Source: Actinoalloteichus_B caeruleus (GTDB lineage Bacteria; Actinomycetota; Actinomycetes; Mycobacteriales; Pseudonocardiaceae). From it: a DNA stretch of 64,000 nucleotides. Location: the NCBI RefSeq assembly GCF_000718005.1, contig NZ_JODV01000001.1; one strand, given 5' to 3'. The notes beneath the pieces are model-generated. The model had not been told where the DNA came from and searched no databases. It worked only from the letters and a program-made list of their open reading frames with translations. The position numbers and the translations under genes are program-made. Below are positions 56,492 to 64,000 of this stretch, piece by piece (the stretch's first letter is position 1; the number at the start of each line of letters is the position of its first letter).

Positions 56492-57402
56492 TCCTGCTGG
56501 GCACGGCGGCTGGCGGCGGTTTCCCGCAGTGGAACTGCGCCTGCGGCCGGTGCTCCCGTTCCAGGGCGGGGACCGAGGCGATGCGCCGTGGCCAGGACGG
56601 CGCGGCGGTGTCGGTGGACGGCGAGAACTGGTGGCTGCTCAACGCGAGCCCCGACCTCCCCACCCAGCTCGTGGCGACGCCGGAGCTGTGGCCGGGGCCG
56701 GGGCGGCGGCAGATCCCGCTGCGCGGTGTCCTGCTGACGGACGCCGAACTGGACCACACGCTCGGGCTGTTCTCGTTGCGCGAGTGCGGGGGGCTGCCGG
56801 TGCACGCTCCGGCCGCGGTGCTGGCGTCGCTGGACCGACCCACGCCGTCCGCCGGAGCCCTCGGCCTGCGACCGGTGCTCGACGCCTACGGGGACTGGCG
56901 GTGGAACGAGGCGGCCGAGGGCGTGGCGTCGGAGCTGGGCCAGGGCCTGACGGCGACGCCGGTGGCGATCAGCGAGAAGCGCCCCCGGTACCGGACGGGG
57001 GTACGGGATGCCGGGCCGTCGGTGGTCGCCTACCGGCTGCGGGACCGGTCGGCGGGGCGGGAACTGCTGTACGCGCCGTGCCTGTCGCGTTGGCCGGACC
57101 GGCTGGACGAGGCGGTGGCGGCGGCCGACTGCGCGGTGCTGGACGGCACCTTCTACTCCGGGGACGAGTTGGGGCATGCCACCGGACTGCCCGGGGGCGG
57201 TGGGCAGTCCGGCATGGGCCATCTCCCGGTGGGTGGGGAGGACGGGACCCTCGACCGGTTGCGCTGCCACCCGGGGACACGGCGGATGTACACCCACCTG
57301 AACAACACCAACCCGCTGGTGGACCCGGCGTCGGCGGAGTTCGCGGCGGTGGTGGCGAGCGGGGTGGAGGTGCCCTCGGACGGTGACCGCATCGACCTGT
57401 GA
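56482..57402 (+). CDS. pqqB: PQQ biosynthesis hydroxylase PqqB
   Basis: 306 residues of the metallo-beta-lactamase fold. LILLGTAAGGGFPQWNC is the PqqB signature, with CGRC for the structural zinc, LLTDAELDHTLGLFSLRE replacing HxHxDH, and MGHLPVGG and HLNNTNP late. It hydroxylates the tyrosine-derived ring. The operon order is A-C-D-E-B, with no pqqF protease, so precursor trimming must use another peptidase. No hairpin terminator is evident after it. Confidence 0.93.
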   Translation: MRLILLGTAAGGGFPQWNCACGRCSRSRAGTEAMRRGQDGAAVSVDGENWWLLNASPDLPTQLVATPELWPGPGRRQIPLRGVLLTDAELDHTLGLFSLRECGGLPVHAPAAVLASLDRPTPSAGALGLRPVLDAYGDWRWNEAAEGVASELGQGLTATPVAISEKRPRYRTGVRDAGPSVVAYRLRDRSAGRELLYAPCLSRWPDRLDEAVAAADCAVLDGTFYSGDELGHATGLPGGGGQSGMGHLPVGGEDGTLDRLRCHPGTRRMYTHLNNTNPLVDPASAEFAAVVASGVEVPSDGDRIDL

Positions 57403-58080
57403 CGGCGTCGGGCCGTACCGGGGGCGAACGGCGGCGGGCGGGTCGCGCGGACGCGCTCGGGCACCGGTCCCGTGGTGGCGCAGGGGACCGAGGGCGCCGC
57501 GACCGCGGGTGGTGGTCGGGGCACGCCGGTCGTGGGGCGTGGGGATTCCGGAGGCGGGACGCGAACCCGCTCCCTGGCCACGCCGAGGCGTCGACGAGGC
57601 GCCTGCCGCTCTCCGACCCGCCGCCCGGGGCGGAACGGCGAGTGCGCCTCCCGCCGAGCGCGCGCTCGGACGGTCCTCGTGCTCGCCGGCCGCCGGCCCC
57701 TGGGAGGGGGCGCCACGCTGGACCGGTCGGGCTCGCGGGGCCGGCTCGGCGGCTGCCCGCCCCGGCCCCGCCAGGTGCCGGACGGGAGCGGGCAACGCCC
57801 GTGGGAGGACCGGGCGCGCGTCCCCCACGCCGACGCCGGGGTGGGAGAGGCCCGTCGCCGCCGCGCCACTCCTCGCCGGATAACACCCTTACGGGTGAGA
57901 AATTCGCGGACTGGGATCAACCACGGGTCACTTCCTGCCGAAAGACTGACAGGAGGAACCGCGCCGGGGAGGGACGGACACCGACGCTCGATAACGCCGC
58001 CACCGACGTCACGACCGACATCGCGACGCGGACCACCGGGGCCGCCGTCGGTCGCCGACTCGCGGTCTGGATCAGGGTTG
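57403..58080. other. Gene-free stretch between pqqB and the tRNA-like gene
   Basis: About 680 bases, extremely GC-rich up to 57870 and then more balanced. Frames on both strands are low-complexity and I recognise nothing. The change in composition near 57880 may mark the boundary of an inserted segment. Confidence 0.45.
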
Positions 58081-58154
58081 TGCCCCCGGTCGGACTCGAA
58101 CCGACACTGGGACCCTTTTAAGGGGCCTGCCTCTGCCTATTGGGCTACGGGGGC
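58081..58154 (-). tRNA. tRNA-like gene, anticodon UAA, short variable loop
   Basis: 74 nt fold as a cloverleaf. The seven-base acceptor stem GCCCCCG / CGGGGGC is perfect, the D arm has GCC/GGC pairing and the GG of the loop, and the anticodon stem is GGCCC / GGGTC with loop CTTAAAA. The variable loop is CCAGT, the T arm is GTCGG-TTCGAGT-CCGAC, and the discriminator is A73. No CCA is encoded. The anticodon (58118-58120) reads UUA codons, yet true tRNA-Leu has a long variable arm, so this is not a bldA-type tRNA. It may be a specialised or degenerate tRNA. Confidence 0.75.
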
Positions 58155-58324
58155 AGCGCGCAGCCTAGAACCTGGACGGCTCGCGTGGGGGCCACTTCGA
58201 CGGAAGTCGCCCGCCCGGACCAACCACCCGGTCTGGTTCTGCGCGTCGTACGGAACTCCACCGGATCTTGCCATCCGGGCCGCTCCACGGGGAGTGGGAC
58301 AACACCTCTCATTCTCACCTGTGC

Positions 58325-59473
58325 TCATGATCTCAAATCGGCGGCGGCGTCGTCGCCCGGCCAGCCCAGGGCGGTGAGCCCCAGCACGATCTCCCGGTCC
58401 CGGTCGAGGCCGAGCACGGACTCGAAGGACTCGTCGCGCAGCGCGGCGGTGAACGCGACGCCCAGGCTCATCGCCGTCGCCACCAGGTAGGCGGTCTGCG
58501 AGAGATGGCCCATGTCCATCTGCACCATCCGATATGCCCGCGCGGTGTCGTACTTCCACCAGGTCCGCTCGAGCGTCGCGACATGGCAGAGCTGGATCGC
58601 CGCCTCCCCCACCCATTCCTGGCCGCCACTGGCCTCGGCCACCTCCCTCGCCGACCACGGTGGCCCGAGGGGTTCGAGCACGTGATCCGCGGCGTCGTAG
58701 TGGTACCACCCCGGTTCGAGCCCGGCCACGCTCCGGACGTGCGGGTACACCTCGATCGGATGACGAGCCCCGGCCGAGGGCGAGGACTTGAAGAGGTTGC
58801 CGTCCTGGTCCGGACCCGGCCGGCCCGGGGCCGGACCGGCGAGCACGGCGAGCAGGTCGCCCAACCGCGCGGCCTCGACCGGCCGGGGGCGGAACCGCCG
58901 GGTCGTGCGCCGTGCCAGCAGCACGTCCCGCAGGGGCCGCTCACCCCAGCGCGCGCCGGACGCGTCCGCCAGCGTGGCGGCGGGCCGATCGCCGGTCCAC
59001 TGGGCGCTGACCGGCGGGAGGGGGACCCCGGCCGCCCTCCCGTCCCGCCGGCGGAGGAGCGGGGACGGCGGGGGGTCGGTGACCGCCCTCTCCGCGAGTG
59101 CGCGGTCCTGTTCGTCGGCGTCGGCGTAGGGCGTGTCCCGGAGGGTGCGGGTCGCGTAGTGGAACTGGCGCGCCGAGGGTCCTCCGTCGCGCCAGGCGGC
59201 GAGCAACCGCTGCTCCGCGCGGTGCTCCGGAGTGCCCTCGGCGACCAGGAGCCCCGCGTCGAGGAGAGCTGTGAGCACCGGCCACACGGCAGCCCGTTCC
59301 TCGGTGTCCAGTTCGGCGAGCACCTCGTCGGTGTCGGCGAAGGACCGGAACTCCCAGCAGAGCCGAGCGAGGGGGGCGGTCAGCTCGAACTGCCGGTGGC
59401 GCAGGTAGTCGTCGAGCACGACCCGGCCCTCCGCGAGGTGCGCGCTCGTGTGCTCAGCGACCTTCAGACGCAC
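58325..59473 (-). CDS. SagB-type FMN dehydrogenase, third gene of the RiPP-like unit
   Basis: 382 residues. The N-terminal 120 residues are helical and resemble the peptide-binding part of SagB proteins (DDYLRHRQFEL, LTALLDAGLLV). The nitroreductase-fold domain starts near residue 185: LLARRTTRRFRPRPVEAARL binds FMN, followed by KSSPSAGARHPIEVYP, PGWYHYDAADHVLEPL and MDMGHLSQTAYLVATAMSLG. SagB enzymes oxidise azolines in RiPPs, but no YcaO cyclase is nearby and the peptide has no Cys. The start overlaps the ATP-grasp gene by 20 bases. Confidence 0.85.
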   Translation of the reverse strand: MRLKVAEHTSAHLAEGRVVLDDYLRHRQFELTAPLARLCWEFRSFADTDEVLAELDTEERAAVWPVLTALLDAGLLVAEGTPEHRAEQRLLAAWRDGGPSARQFHYATRTLRDTPYADADEQDRALAERAVTDPPPSPLLRRRDGRAAGVPLPPVSAQWTGDRPAATLADASGARWGERPLRDVLLARRTTRRFRPRPVEAARLGDLLAVLAGPAPGRPGPDQDGNLFKSSPSAGARHPIEVYPHVRSVAGLEPGWYHYDAADHVLEPLGPPWSAREVAEASGGQEWVGEAAIQLCHVATLERTWWKYDTARAYRMVQMDMGHLSQTAYLVATAMSLGVAFTAALRDESFESVLGLDRDREIVLGLTALGWPGDDAAADLRS

Positions 59474-60614
59474 CGCGCAGCTCCTGGAACCTCGACGCGA
59501 CCCACTCGTGGGTGGCCCTCGACACCCTGGTGTCCTCGGCCCGGTACTCGAACCACCGCCAGTCGCAGTTGACGTTGACCTCCAGGAACACCGGTTCGCC
59601 TTCCACCACGAGCAGGTCGAACGCCGCGATGTCGAGCCGCCAGTGCCGGACCAGCGCGAGCAGGGTCGCGGCGAGCGGCCGGGGGGTCTCGACGGCCTCG
59701 ACGGTGACGGCGTCCGGGTCCTGCCACAGCTGGGCGGGGTCCAACTTGCGCACGCGGTAGGCGATCAGCTCGCCTCCGACGACGAAGACCCGCAGTTCCT
59801 CCTCCGCGTCGAGGTGCTGTTGCACGATGACAGGAGCCGGTTCCACGACGTCACGGGACCGGCTGGGGTCGAGCGGACGCGGGAACAACCCGTGGAGCGC
59901 CCCGGGCCTGGGTTCGAGCAGGTGGCGACCGGCGGTCTTGACCAGGCAGCGGCCGCCGCCGGGGCGGTTGCGGGCTGGGCGGGTGGTCACGGCGGTGCGC
60001 GGGACCCGGAGCCCGAAGGAGGCGGCGTCGTCCAGCTGGCTGAGCCGGTCGAGGTTGCGGGTGTGCCGGGGGCTGTTGACGTGGCACCAGTCGCGCCGGA
60101 CGGACAGCCAGTCGCTCACGGCGGTCCACTGTTCGATGGCGTAGGCACCGCGCAGCGAGCGCCCGTCGGCGGGGACGGCGGCGATGTCGAAGTGGCGGCG
60201 CCAGACCAGCAGGGGGCGCAGGAGCCGGTTGCCGAGTTCGACGAGCGGCGCGTCCGGGTAGACGGTGAGCGGTAGGTCGAGGCAGCGGTCGGCGTCGATG
60301 CGGACGAGCCGGATGTCCCGCTCCGCCAGGGCCAGGGAGAGCTCGTTCATCTCCATGTCGGCGGCGCGGGCGAGCACGAGGACGCAGGGTTGCGGGTCGA
60401 CGGTGGAGTCGCCGGAGCCCTCGTCGACGAGCTCGGCCGCGTACATGCGCTCCTGGAAGTCGAGGCAGGTGCTCGGGGCGCGGAAGAAGTAGTCCTGGCC
60501 CTGGAGCAACAGCGGAGCCGTCAGCACCTCGCCCAGGGCGCTCGAGGGGGGTGGGGGAACGGGATCGGCCTGACCGGGCGGAGGCGCTACCGCGTCCCCG
60601 CCGGCGGAGATCAC
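59454..60614 (-). CDS. ATP-grasp peptide ligase of the RiPP-like unit
   Basis: 386 residues. The N-terminal 200 residues form the pre-ATP-grasp part (CVLVLARAADMEMNELSLAL, RDWCHVNSPRHTRNLDR). The ATP-grasp core shows CLVKTAGRHLLEP (about residue 227), VQQHLDAEEELRVFVVGGEL and FLEVNVNCDWRWFE (about 342-356), the place of the metal-binding E-x-N. This resembles the MvdD/TgmB group that makes ester and amide cross-links in graspetides. Start GTG 60614 is one base beyond the stop of the 39-residue peptide gene. Confidence 0.85.
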   Translation of the reverse strand: MISAGGDAVAPPPGQADPVPPPPSSALGEVLTAPLLLQGQDYFFRAPSTCLDFQERMYAAELVDEGSGDSTVDPQPCVLVLARAADMEMNELSLALAERDIRLVRIDADRCLDLPLTVYPDAPLVELGNRLLRPLLVWRRHFDIAAVPADGRSLRGAYAIEQWTAVSDWLSVRRDWCHVNSPRHTRNLDRLSQLDDAASFGLRVPRTAVTTRPARNRPGGGRCLVKTAGRHLLEPRPGALHGLFPRPLDPSRSRDVVEPAPVIVQQHLDAEEELRVFVVGGELIAYRVRKLDPAQLWQDPDAVTVEAVETPRPLAATLLALVRHWRLDIAAFDLLVVEGEPVFLEVNVNCDWRWFEYRAEDTRVSRATHEWVASRFQELRGASEGR

Positions 60615-60615
60615 G

Positions 60616-60735
60616 TCAGTCGTCCTTCTTCCGGAAGATCTTCTGCTCCCTGGCGTACTCCGCCGCGTACTCGGCGAGCGCCCCGTCCTCCGCTTGACCC
60701 GAACGGAGCAGCGCTGCCAGCTCTTTCAGCGACAT
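60616..60735 (-). CDS. Putative RiPP precursor peptide
   Basis: 39 residues. A helical leader-like N-terminus (MSLKELAALLRSG) is followed by an acidic Gln-Ala-Glu-Asp turn, a doubled Ala-Glu-Tyr-Ala unit (residues 21-28) and a basic-acidic tail (Lys32, Arg35, Lys36, Lys37, Asp38, Asp39). There is no Cys or Thr. The ATG follows AGAGGTGAT, a near-full match to the 16S 3' end, so it is highly translated. Coupling to the ATP-grasp gene with one base between supports a precursor role. Function is inferred from context only. Confidence 0.75.
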   Translation of the reverse strand: MSLKELAALLRSGQAEDGALAEYAAEYAREQKIFRKKDD

Positions 60736-60793
60736 GGAGGATCACCTCTTTCCGACGCGCGAAACCACACCTTGGAGTGGATCACCGGGCAGT

Positions 60794-60822
60794 AGTTTCG
60801 GGTTCGGCTTACTCACTGTCAA
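60794..60822 (-). promoter_or_regulatory. Promoter of the RiPP-like unit
   Basis: On the minus strand a perfect TTGACA (60822-60817) is followed after 17 bases by GAAACT (60799-60794). This would start transcription about 50 bases before the precursor ATG. The surrounding 150 bases are markedly AT-rich for this genome. Confidence 0.5.
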
Positions 60823-60984
60823 GTTGAGCCGGAAACATTATCGCTCGACTGGACCATCTGAGCGAGAGTTGAATGAAAAACTACTACATGAAGTGGCGAA
60901 GGGGTCCGGGCGAACGGAGCAGCGCGCTCAACCGAACGGCGCACCCGGGCGGGAACCACGCTGTTTCCGCCTCGGTGGCACAAC

Positions 60985-62310
60985 TCACTTGGCGGTGGCC
61001 CTGGCGAACTCGGCCTTGGGGTCCTGGATCTGCCCCATCGAGATGACCTCGCGGCGCAGCAGCAGGGCGAGCGTCCAGTCGATGACGATGCGGACCTTGC
61101 GGTTGAAGGTGGGCATCCGGCTCATGTGGTACGTGCGGTGCATGAACCACGCGGGGAAGCCCTTCAGCTTGATCCCGTACACGTCGGCGACACCCTTGTA
61201 GAGACCCAGGCCGGCGACCGAACCCACGTGGGCGTGCTTGTACTGGCGGGTCGGCCTGCCCCGCAGCGAGGCGATCAGGTTGTCCGCGAGCTGACGGGCC
61301 TGCCGGACCGCGTGCTGGGCGGACGGGCTGCACGTCGCGTTGGGGTCCGTCTCGGCCTTGGACAGGTCGGGAACGGCCGAGCAGTCCCCCGCCGACCACA
61401 CGTCGGAGGTCCCCTCGACCTGGAGGGCGGCGGTGCAGCGCACCCGGCCCCGCTCGTCGAGGGGCAGGTCGGTGTCCCGGAGCATCGGGTTGGCCTTCAC
61501 CCCCGCCGTCCAGACGATGGTGTCCGCGTCGAACTCGGTGCCGTCGGAGAGGACGACGCGACCGTCGACCATGCTCTCCACCCGGGTCTCGAGGTAGCAG
61601 CGGATCCCGCGCTCCTCCAGCCGGCGCACCGTGTACACACCCATCTTCGGGCTGACCTCGGGCATGACCCTGTTCGCGGCCTCGACGAGGACCCACTGGA
61701 CCTCGGACTGCTTGATCGAGGGGTAGTAGCGGACGGCGTAGCGCGCCATGTCCTCCAGCTCGGCGAGCGCCTCGATCCCCGCGAAGCCGCCGCCGATCAC
61801 CACGAACGTCAGCAGCTTCCTGCGCACCTCCGGGTCCTGCGTCGAGGCGGCCTGGTCCAGCCGGGACAGCACATGGTTGCGGAGGTAGATGGCCTCACCG
61901 ACCGTCCGGAAGGCGATCCCCTGTTCCGGGAGCCCGGGGATCGGGAGCGTCCTGGCCACCGAACCGGGCGAGACGACCAGCTGGTCGTACTCGATCTCCT
62001 CGACCACACCGTCCTGGTTCTCGACGGTCACCGCGTTGCGGGCGTGCTCGATCCGCGTGACCCGCCCGGTCACCACGTGGCACCGGCGCAGCGTGCGCCG
62101 GAGCGGGACCACCACATGCCGGGGCTCGATCGACCCGGCCGCCGCTTCGGGGAGAAACGGCTGGTAGGTCATGTGGGGCTGCGGGTCGATGACCGTGACA
62201 GAGGCCTCCCGCCCGCGCAACTTTGACTGTAGGCGCAGGGCCGTATACATTCCGACGTATCCACCGCCGACGATCACAATGCGCGTCGGTCCGGACTTCA
62301 CACCAGCCAT
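60985..62310 (-). CDS. ndh: Type II NADH:quinone oxidoreductase
   Basis: 441 residues. FAD fold IVIVGGGYVGMYTALRLQ, NADH fold FVVIGGGFAGIEALAEL, TIVWTAGVKAN, and the FAD-binding WSAGDCSAVPD. The C-terminal amphipathic segment (RIVIDWTLALLLRREVISMG) anchors the enzyme to the membrane. It oxidises NADH and reduces menaquinone without proton pumping. It could also serve as an electron outlet near the quinone-using dehydrogenases, but that is speculation. Sequence and length are standard for actinobacterial NDH-2. Confidence 0.93.
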   Translation of the reverse strand: MAGVKSGPTRIVIVGGGYVGMYTALRLQSKLRGREASVTVIDPQPHMTYQPFLPEAAAGSIEPRHVVVPLRRTLRRCHVVTGRVTRIEHARNAVTVENQDGVVEEIEYDQLVVSPGSVARTLPIPGLPEQGIAFRTVGEAIYLRNHVLSRLDQAASTQDPEVRRKLLTFVVIGGGFAGIEALAELEDMARYAVRYYPSIKQSEVQWVLVEAANRVMPEVSPKMGVYTVRRLEERGIRCYLETRVESMVDGRVVLSDGTEFDADTIVWTAGVKANPMLRDTDLPLDERGRVRCTAALQVEGTSDVWSAGDCSAVPDLSKAETDPNATCSPSAQHAVRQARQLADNLIASLRGRPTRQYKHAHVGSVAGLGLYKGVADVYGIKLKGFPAWFMHRTYHMSRMPTFNRKVRIVIDWTLALLLRREVISMGQIQDPKAEFARATAK

Positions 62311-62494
62311 GCCTCCATGGTTGCACCGGCGACGTCACCCGAACCGTTCAGTGGTGGCTCATTGTGACCCGGCTCGCTCTCCACTCCCTGCGCAAACACC
62401 ATCCGTAGCGGGGAACCGGACAAATCGCCGCCCTGGAAGGGCTACCACGAACGGGCTAACCGGCCCTCGTCCCCCTGGCTCAGCGTGAGGCAGT

Positions 62495-63274
62495 TCATTC
62501 CGCGATGTCGGCCACCCGCGCCGCCGCGCGAAGCCGGTCCTCCACCATCTCGGGGCTGAGGCGGCCGGTCGAGGTGTTGCGCTGGCTCACGTGGTAGCAG
62601 CCCAGCAGGTGCAGCGGACCGCCCTCCGACGCGGAGGGCAGCACCACGTGGGCGTCGTGCGCGAAGGCGGGGTGGGGCCGGGGGACGCGCCAGCCCGCGG
62701 CAGCGAGCACCGGCAGCACCGCCTGCCAGCCGAACCCGCCCAGCACCAGCACCGCCCGCAGGGTGGGTGCCAGCAGTTCGAACTCCCGCGCCAGCCACGG
62801 GCGGCAGGTGTCCCGCTCACCGGGTGTCGGCCTGTTGTCCGGGGGCGCGCAGTGCACGGGTGAGGTCACTCGCGTGGACCTCAATGTCAGGCCGTCCCCG
62901 GGCCGGACCGAGTCCGGGCGGGACGCCAACCCAGCGCGGTACATCGCCGCGTACAGCACCTCGCCGGACCGGTCCCCCGTGAACATGCGGCCCGTGCGGT
63001 TCCCGCCGTGCGCGGCCGGCGCCAGGCCGACGACGGCCAGCGCCGCGTCCCTCGGCCCGAACCCGGGCACCGGCCGCCCCCAGTACTCCTCGTCGCGGAA
63101 GGCTGCCCGCTTCACCCGCGCGACCTCCTCCCGCCACGCCACCAGCCGGGGGCAGGCCCGACAGGTGGGCAGGACCTCGTCCAGCTCGTCGATCCCCGTC
63201 AGCGTGGGCGCGACGGCGGCGGGCCAGGGTGTCTCCTCCATACCTCCACCCTGCCCACCGGAGCCGTTCGTCAT
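62495..63274 (-). CDS. Uracil-DNA glycosylase, family 5 (UdgB)
   Basis: 259 residues. Iron-sulfur ligands begin with CRACPRL; motif A is GLAPAAHGGNRTGRMFTGD, which lacks the polar catalytic Asp/Asn of other families and so marks UdgB. HCAPPDNRPTPGE and the final CYHVSQRNTSTGR are also typical. It removes uracil, and often hypoxanthine, from DNA. The ATG at 63274 is used; an in-frame ATG at 63241 is equally possible, and an ORF extension to 63493 is not credible. Confidence 0.88.
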   Translation of the reverse strand: MTNGSGGQGGGMEETPWPAAVAPTLTGIDELDEVLPTCRACPRLVAWREEVARVKRAAFRDEEYWGRPVPGFGPRDAALAVVGLAPAAHGGNRTGRMFTGDRSGEVLYAAMYRAGLASRPDSVRPGDGLTLRSTRVTSPVHCAPPDNRPTPGERDTCRPWLAREFELLAPTLRAVLVLGGFGWQAVLPVLAAAGWRVPRPHPAFAHDAHVVLPSASEGGPLHLLGCYHVSQRNTSTGRLSPEMVEDRLRAAARVADIAE

Positions 63275-63373
63275 GTCCGGAGCCACCAGGGTGAGCACCC
63301 CCGATGTCCGGGCACCGCGTCCCGGCGGCAGCACGTGACCGGAAGGTTCTCGCGCTCGTGAGCGTCCGCTCCG

Positions 63374-63389
63374 TAGGCTGCGGCGCATG
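63374..63389 (+). promoter_or_regulatory. Leaderless promoter of the carboxypeptidase gene
   Basis: TAGGCT (63374-63379) ends seven bases before the ATG and no Shine-Dalgarno precedes it, the usual arrangement of leaderless actinobacterial genes. Confidence 0.4.
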
Positions 63390-64000
63390 GCGAACACCGA
63401 GGGCGCGAGCGCGCCGAGCGAGCGGGAGGACCACGCCGCCGACGCGACGGCCACCCGCACGGCGGAGACCCCGACCGACGACCTGGTCACCACCCAGCAC
63501 AGCCTGACCGTGGGTGAACGGACCCTCCCCTACACAGCGACGACCGGTCGCGTCGTCTTACGGGAGGAGGTGCACACCGACGGGGTGTTCGACGGGCACC
63601 GCCCGAAGGCGGAGATCTTCGTGACCAGCTACACGCTGGACGGCGCCGACCCGGGCACGAGGCCGGTGACCTTCGCCTTCAACGGTGGCCCCGGCTCGTC
63701 CAGCGTCTGGTTGCACCTCGGGGTGCTCGGCCCCCGCCGCGTGGTGATGGGCGACGCCGGCGACCTGCTCCCCCCGCCCTACGGACTGGCCGACAACCAC
63801 GAGACCCTCCTCGCGCACAGCGACCTGGTGTTCATCGACCCGGTCTCCACGGGCTACTCACGGGCGGCCGAAGGCGAGAAACCCGATCAGTTCCACGGTT
63901 TCCGGGGCGACCTGGACTCCATCGGCGAGGTCATCCGGCTGTGGACCAGCCGCAACGGTCGGTGGATGTCACCGAAGTTCCTCGCTGGCGAGTCCTACGG
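63387..64000 (+). CDS. Serine carboxypeptidase (S10 family), N-terminal part
   Basis: The first 204 codons of an S10 peptidase. NGGPGSSSVWLHLG forms the oxyanion hole, DPVSTGYS follows, and the window ends inside the nucleophile motif GESYG. Such bacterial S10 proteins are cytoplasmic or peripheral peptidases; no signal peptide is seen, only a disordered, acidic N-terminus. Codon 58 (63558-63560) is the rare TTA. The rest of the gene lies outside the window. Confidence 0.9.
   Translation, partial: MANTEGASAPSEREDHAADATATRTAETPTDDLVTTQHSLTVGERTLPYTATTGRVVLREEVHTDGVFDGHRPKAEIFVTSYTLDGADPGTRPVTFAFNGGPGSSSVWLHLGVLGPRRVVMGDAGDLLPPPYGLADNHETLLAHSDLVFIDPVSTGYSRAAEGEKPDQFHGFRGDLDSIGEVIRLWTSRNGRWMSPKFLAGESY

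Noticed and set aside
57153..57920. Minus-strand frames opposite pqqB and the following gap
   Set aside because: Pro/Arg-rich shadows with no recognisable domain; pqqB on the plus strand explains the coding bias.
58081..58154. The tRNA-like gene as bldA (tRNA-Leu UAA)
   Set aside because: tRNA-Leu needs a long variable arm; here it is five bases.
60616..60735. The 39-residue peptide as a second PqqA-like precursor
   Set aside because: It has Glu and Tyr but not the Glu-x3-Tyr spacing, and no radical SAM or PqqD gene accompanies it.

Overview
The window is high-GC actinobacterial chromosome, most likely from the Pseudonocardiales. The evidence is the codon bias, frequent GTG starts, a mycothiol-conjugate amidase, and a gene order that follows the Mycobacterium tuberculosis block running from Rv1112 back to Rv1072. 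That conserved backbone includes ychF, DUF6542, ispH, a lipid-droplet-type protein, xseA/xseB, DUF4245, glpX, fumC, phoH2, a short-chain prenyl synthase, hemolysin III, a YyaL-type thioredoxin protein, mca, greA, metB, a Pra-like protein, cbs, an SGNH esterase, a thiolase and a Bax-inhibitor-1 family protein. Accessory genes are inserted into this backbone.

Regions: 1-8 kb carries ychF, the DNA-repair pair sbcCD, and rmuC divergent from it across a perfect LexA-type SOS box, then a DUF6542 gene and a 1.2-kb gene-free stretch. 8-28 kb holds ispH, xseA/xseB with an unknown coupled gene between them, DUF4245, a TTA-containing acyltransferase, glpX, a secreted trypsin, a thioredoxin-reductase-like ferredoxin reductase, fumC, a secreted tripeptidyl aminopeptidase, guaB1, an ABC-2 exporter and phoH2. 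A 1.5-kb segment (a phosphotransferase gene and an HTH/TPR regulator remnant) sits between guaB1 and the exporter. It is bracketed by a duplicated guaB1 3' end and a decayed copy of the exporter gene start.

28-49 kb contains a chaplin-like secreted peptide, isoprenoid, mycothiol and sulfur amino-acid genes, greA behind a possible attenuator, and an Lrp-type regulator divergent from hppD with a clear operator palindrome.

49-61 kb is the accessory block. It has a surface protein beside a class F sortase. Next come a PQQ-type glucose/sorbosone dehydrogenase and, divergent from it, a complete pqqA-C-D-E-B operon whose short pqqA was found by reading the sequence directly. An unusual 74-nt tRNA-like gene with a UAA anticodon follows. 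Last is a compact three-gene unit encoding a 39-residue peptide, an ATP-grasp ligase and a SagB-type flavin dehydrogenase, translationally coupled in that order. I read this unit as a candidate RiPP pathway and consider it the most novel item in the window. The window ends with a type II NADH dehydrogenase, a family-5 uracil-DNA glycosylase and the start of a serine carboxypeptidase gene.
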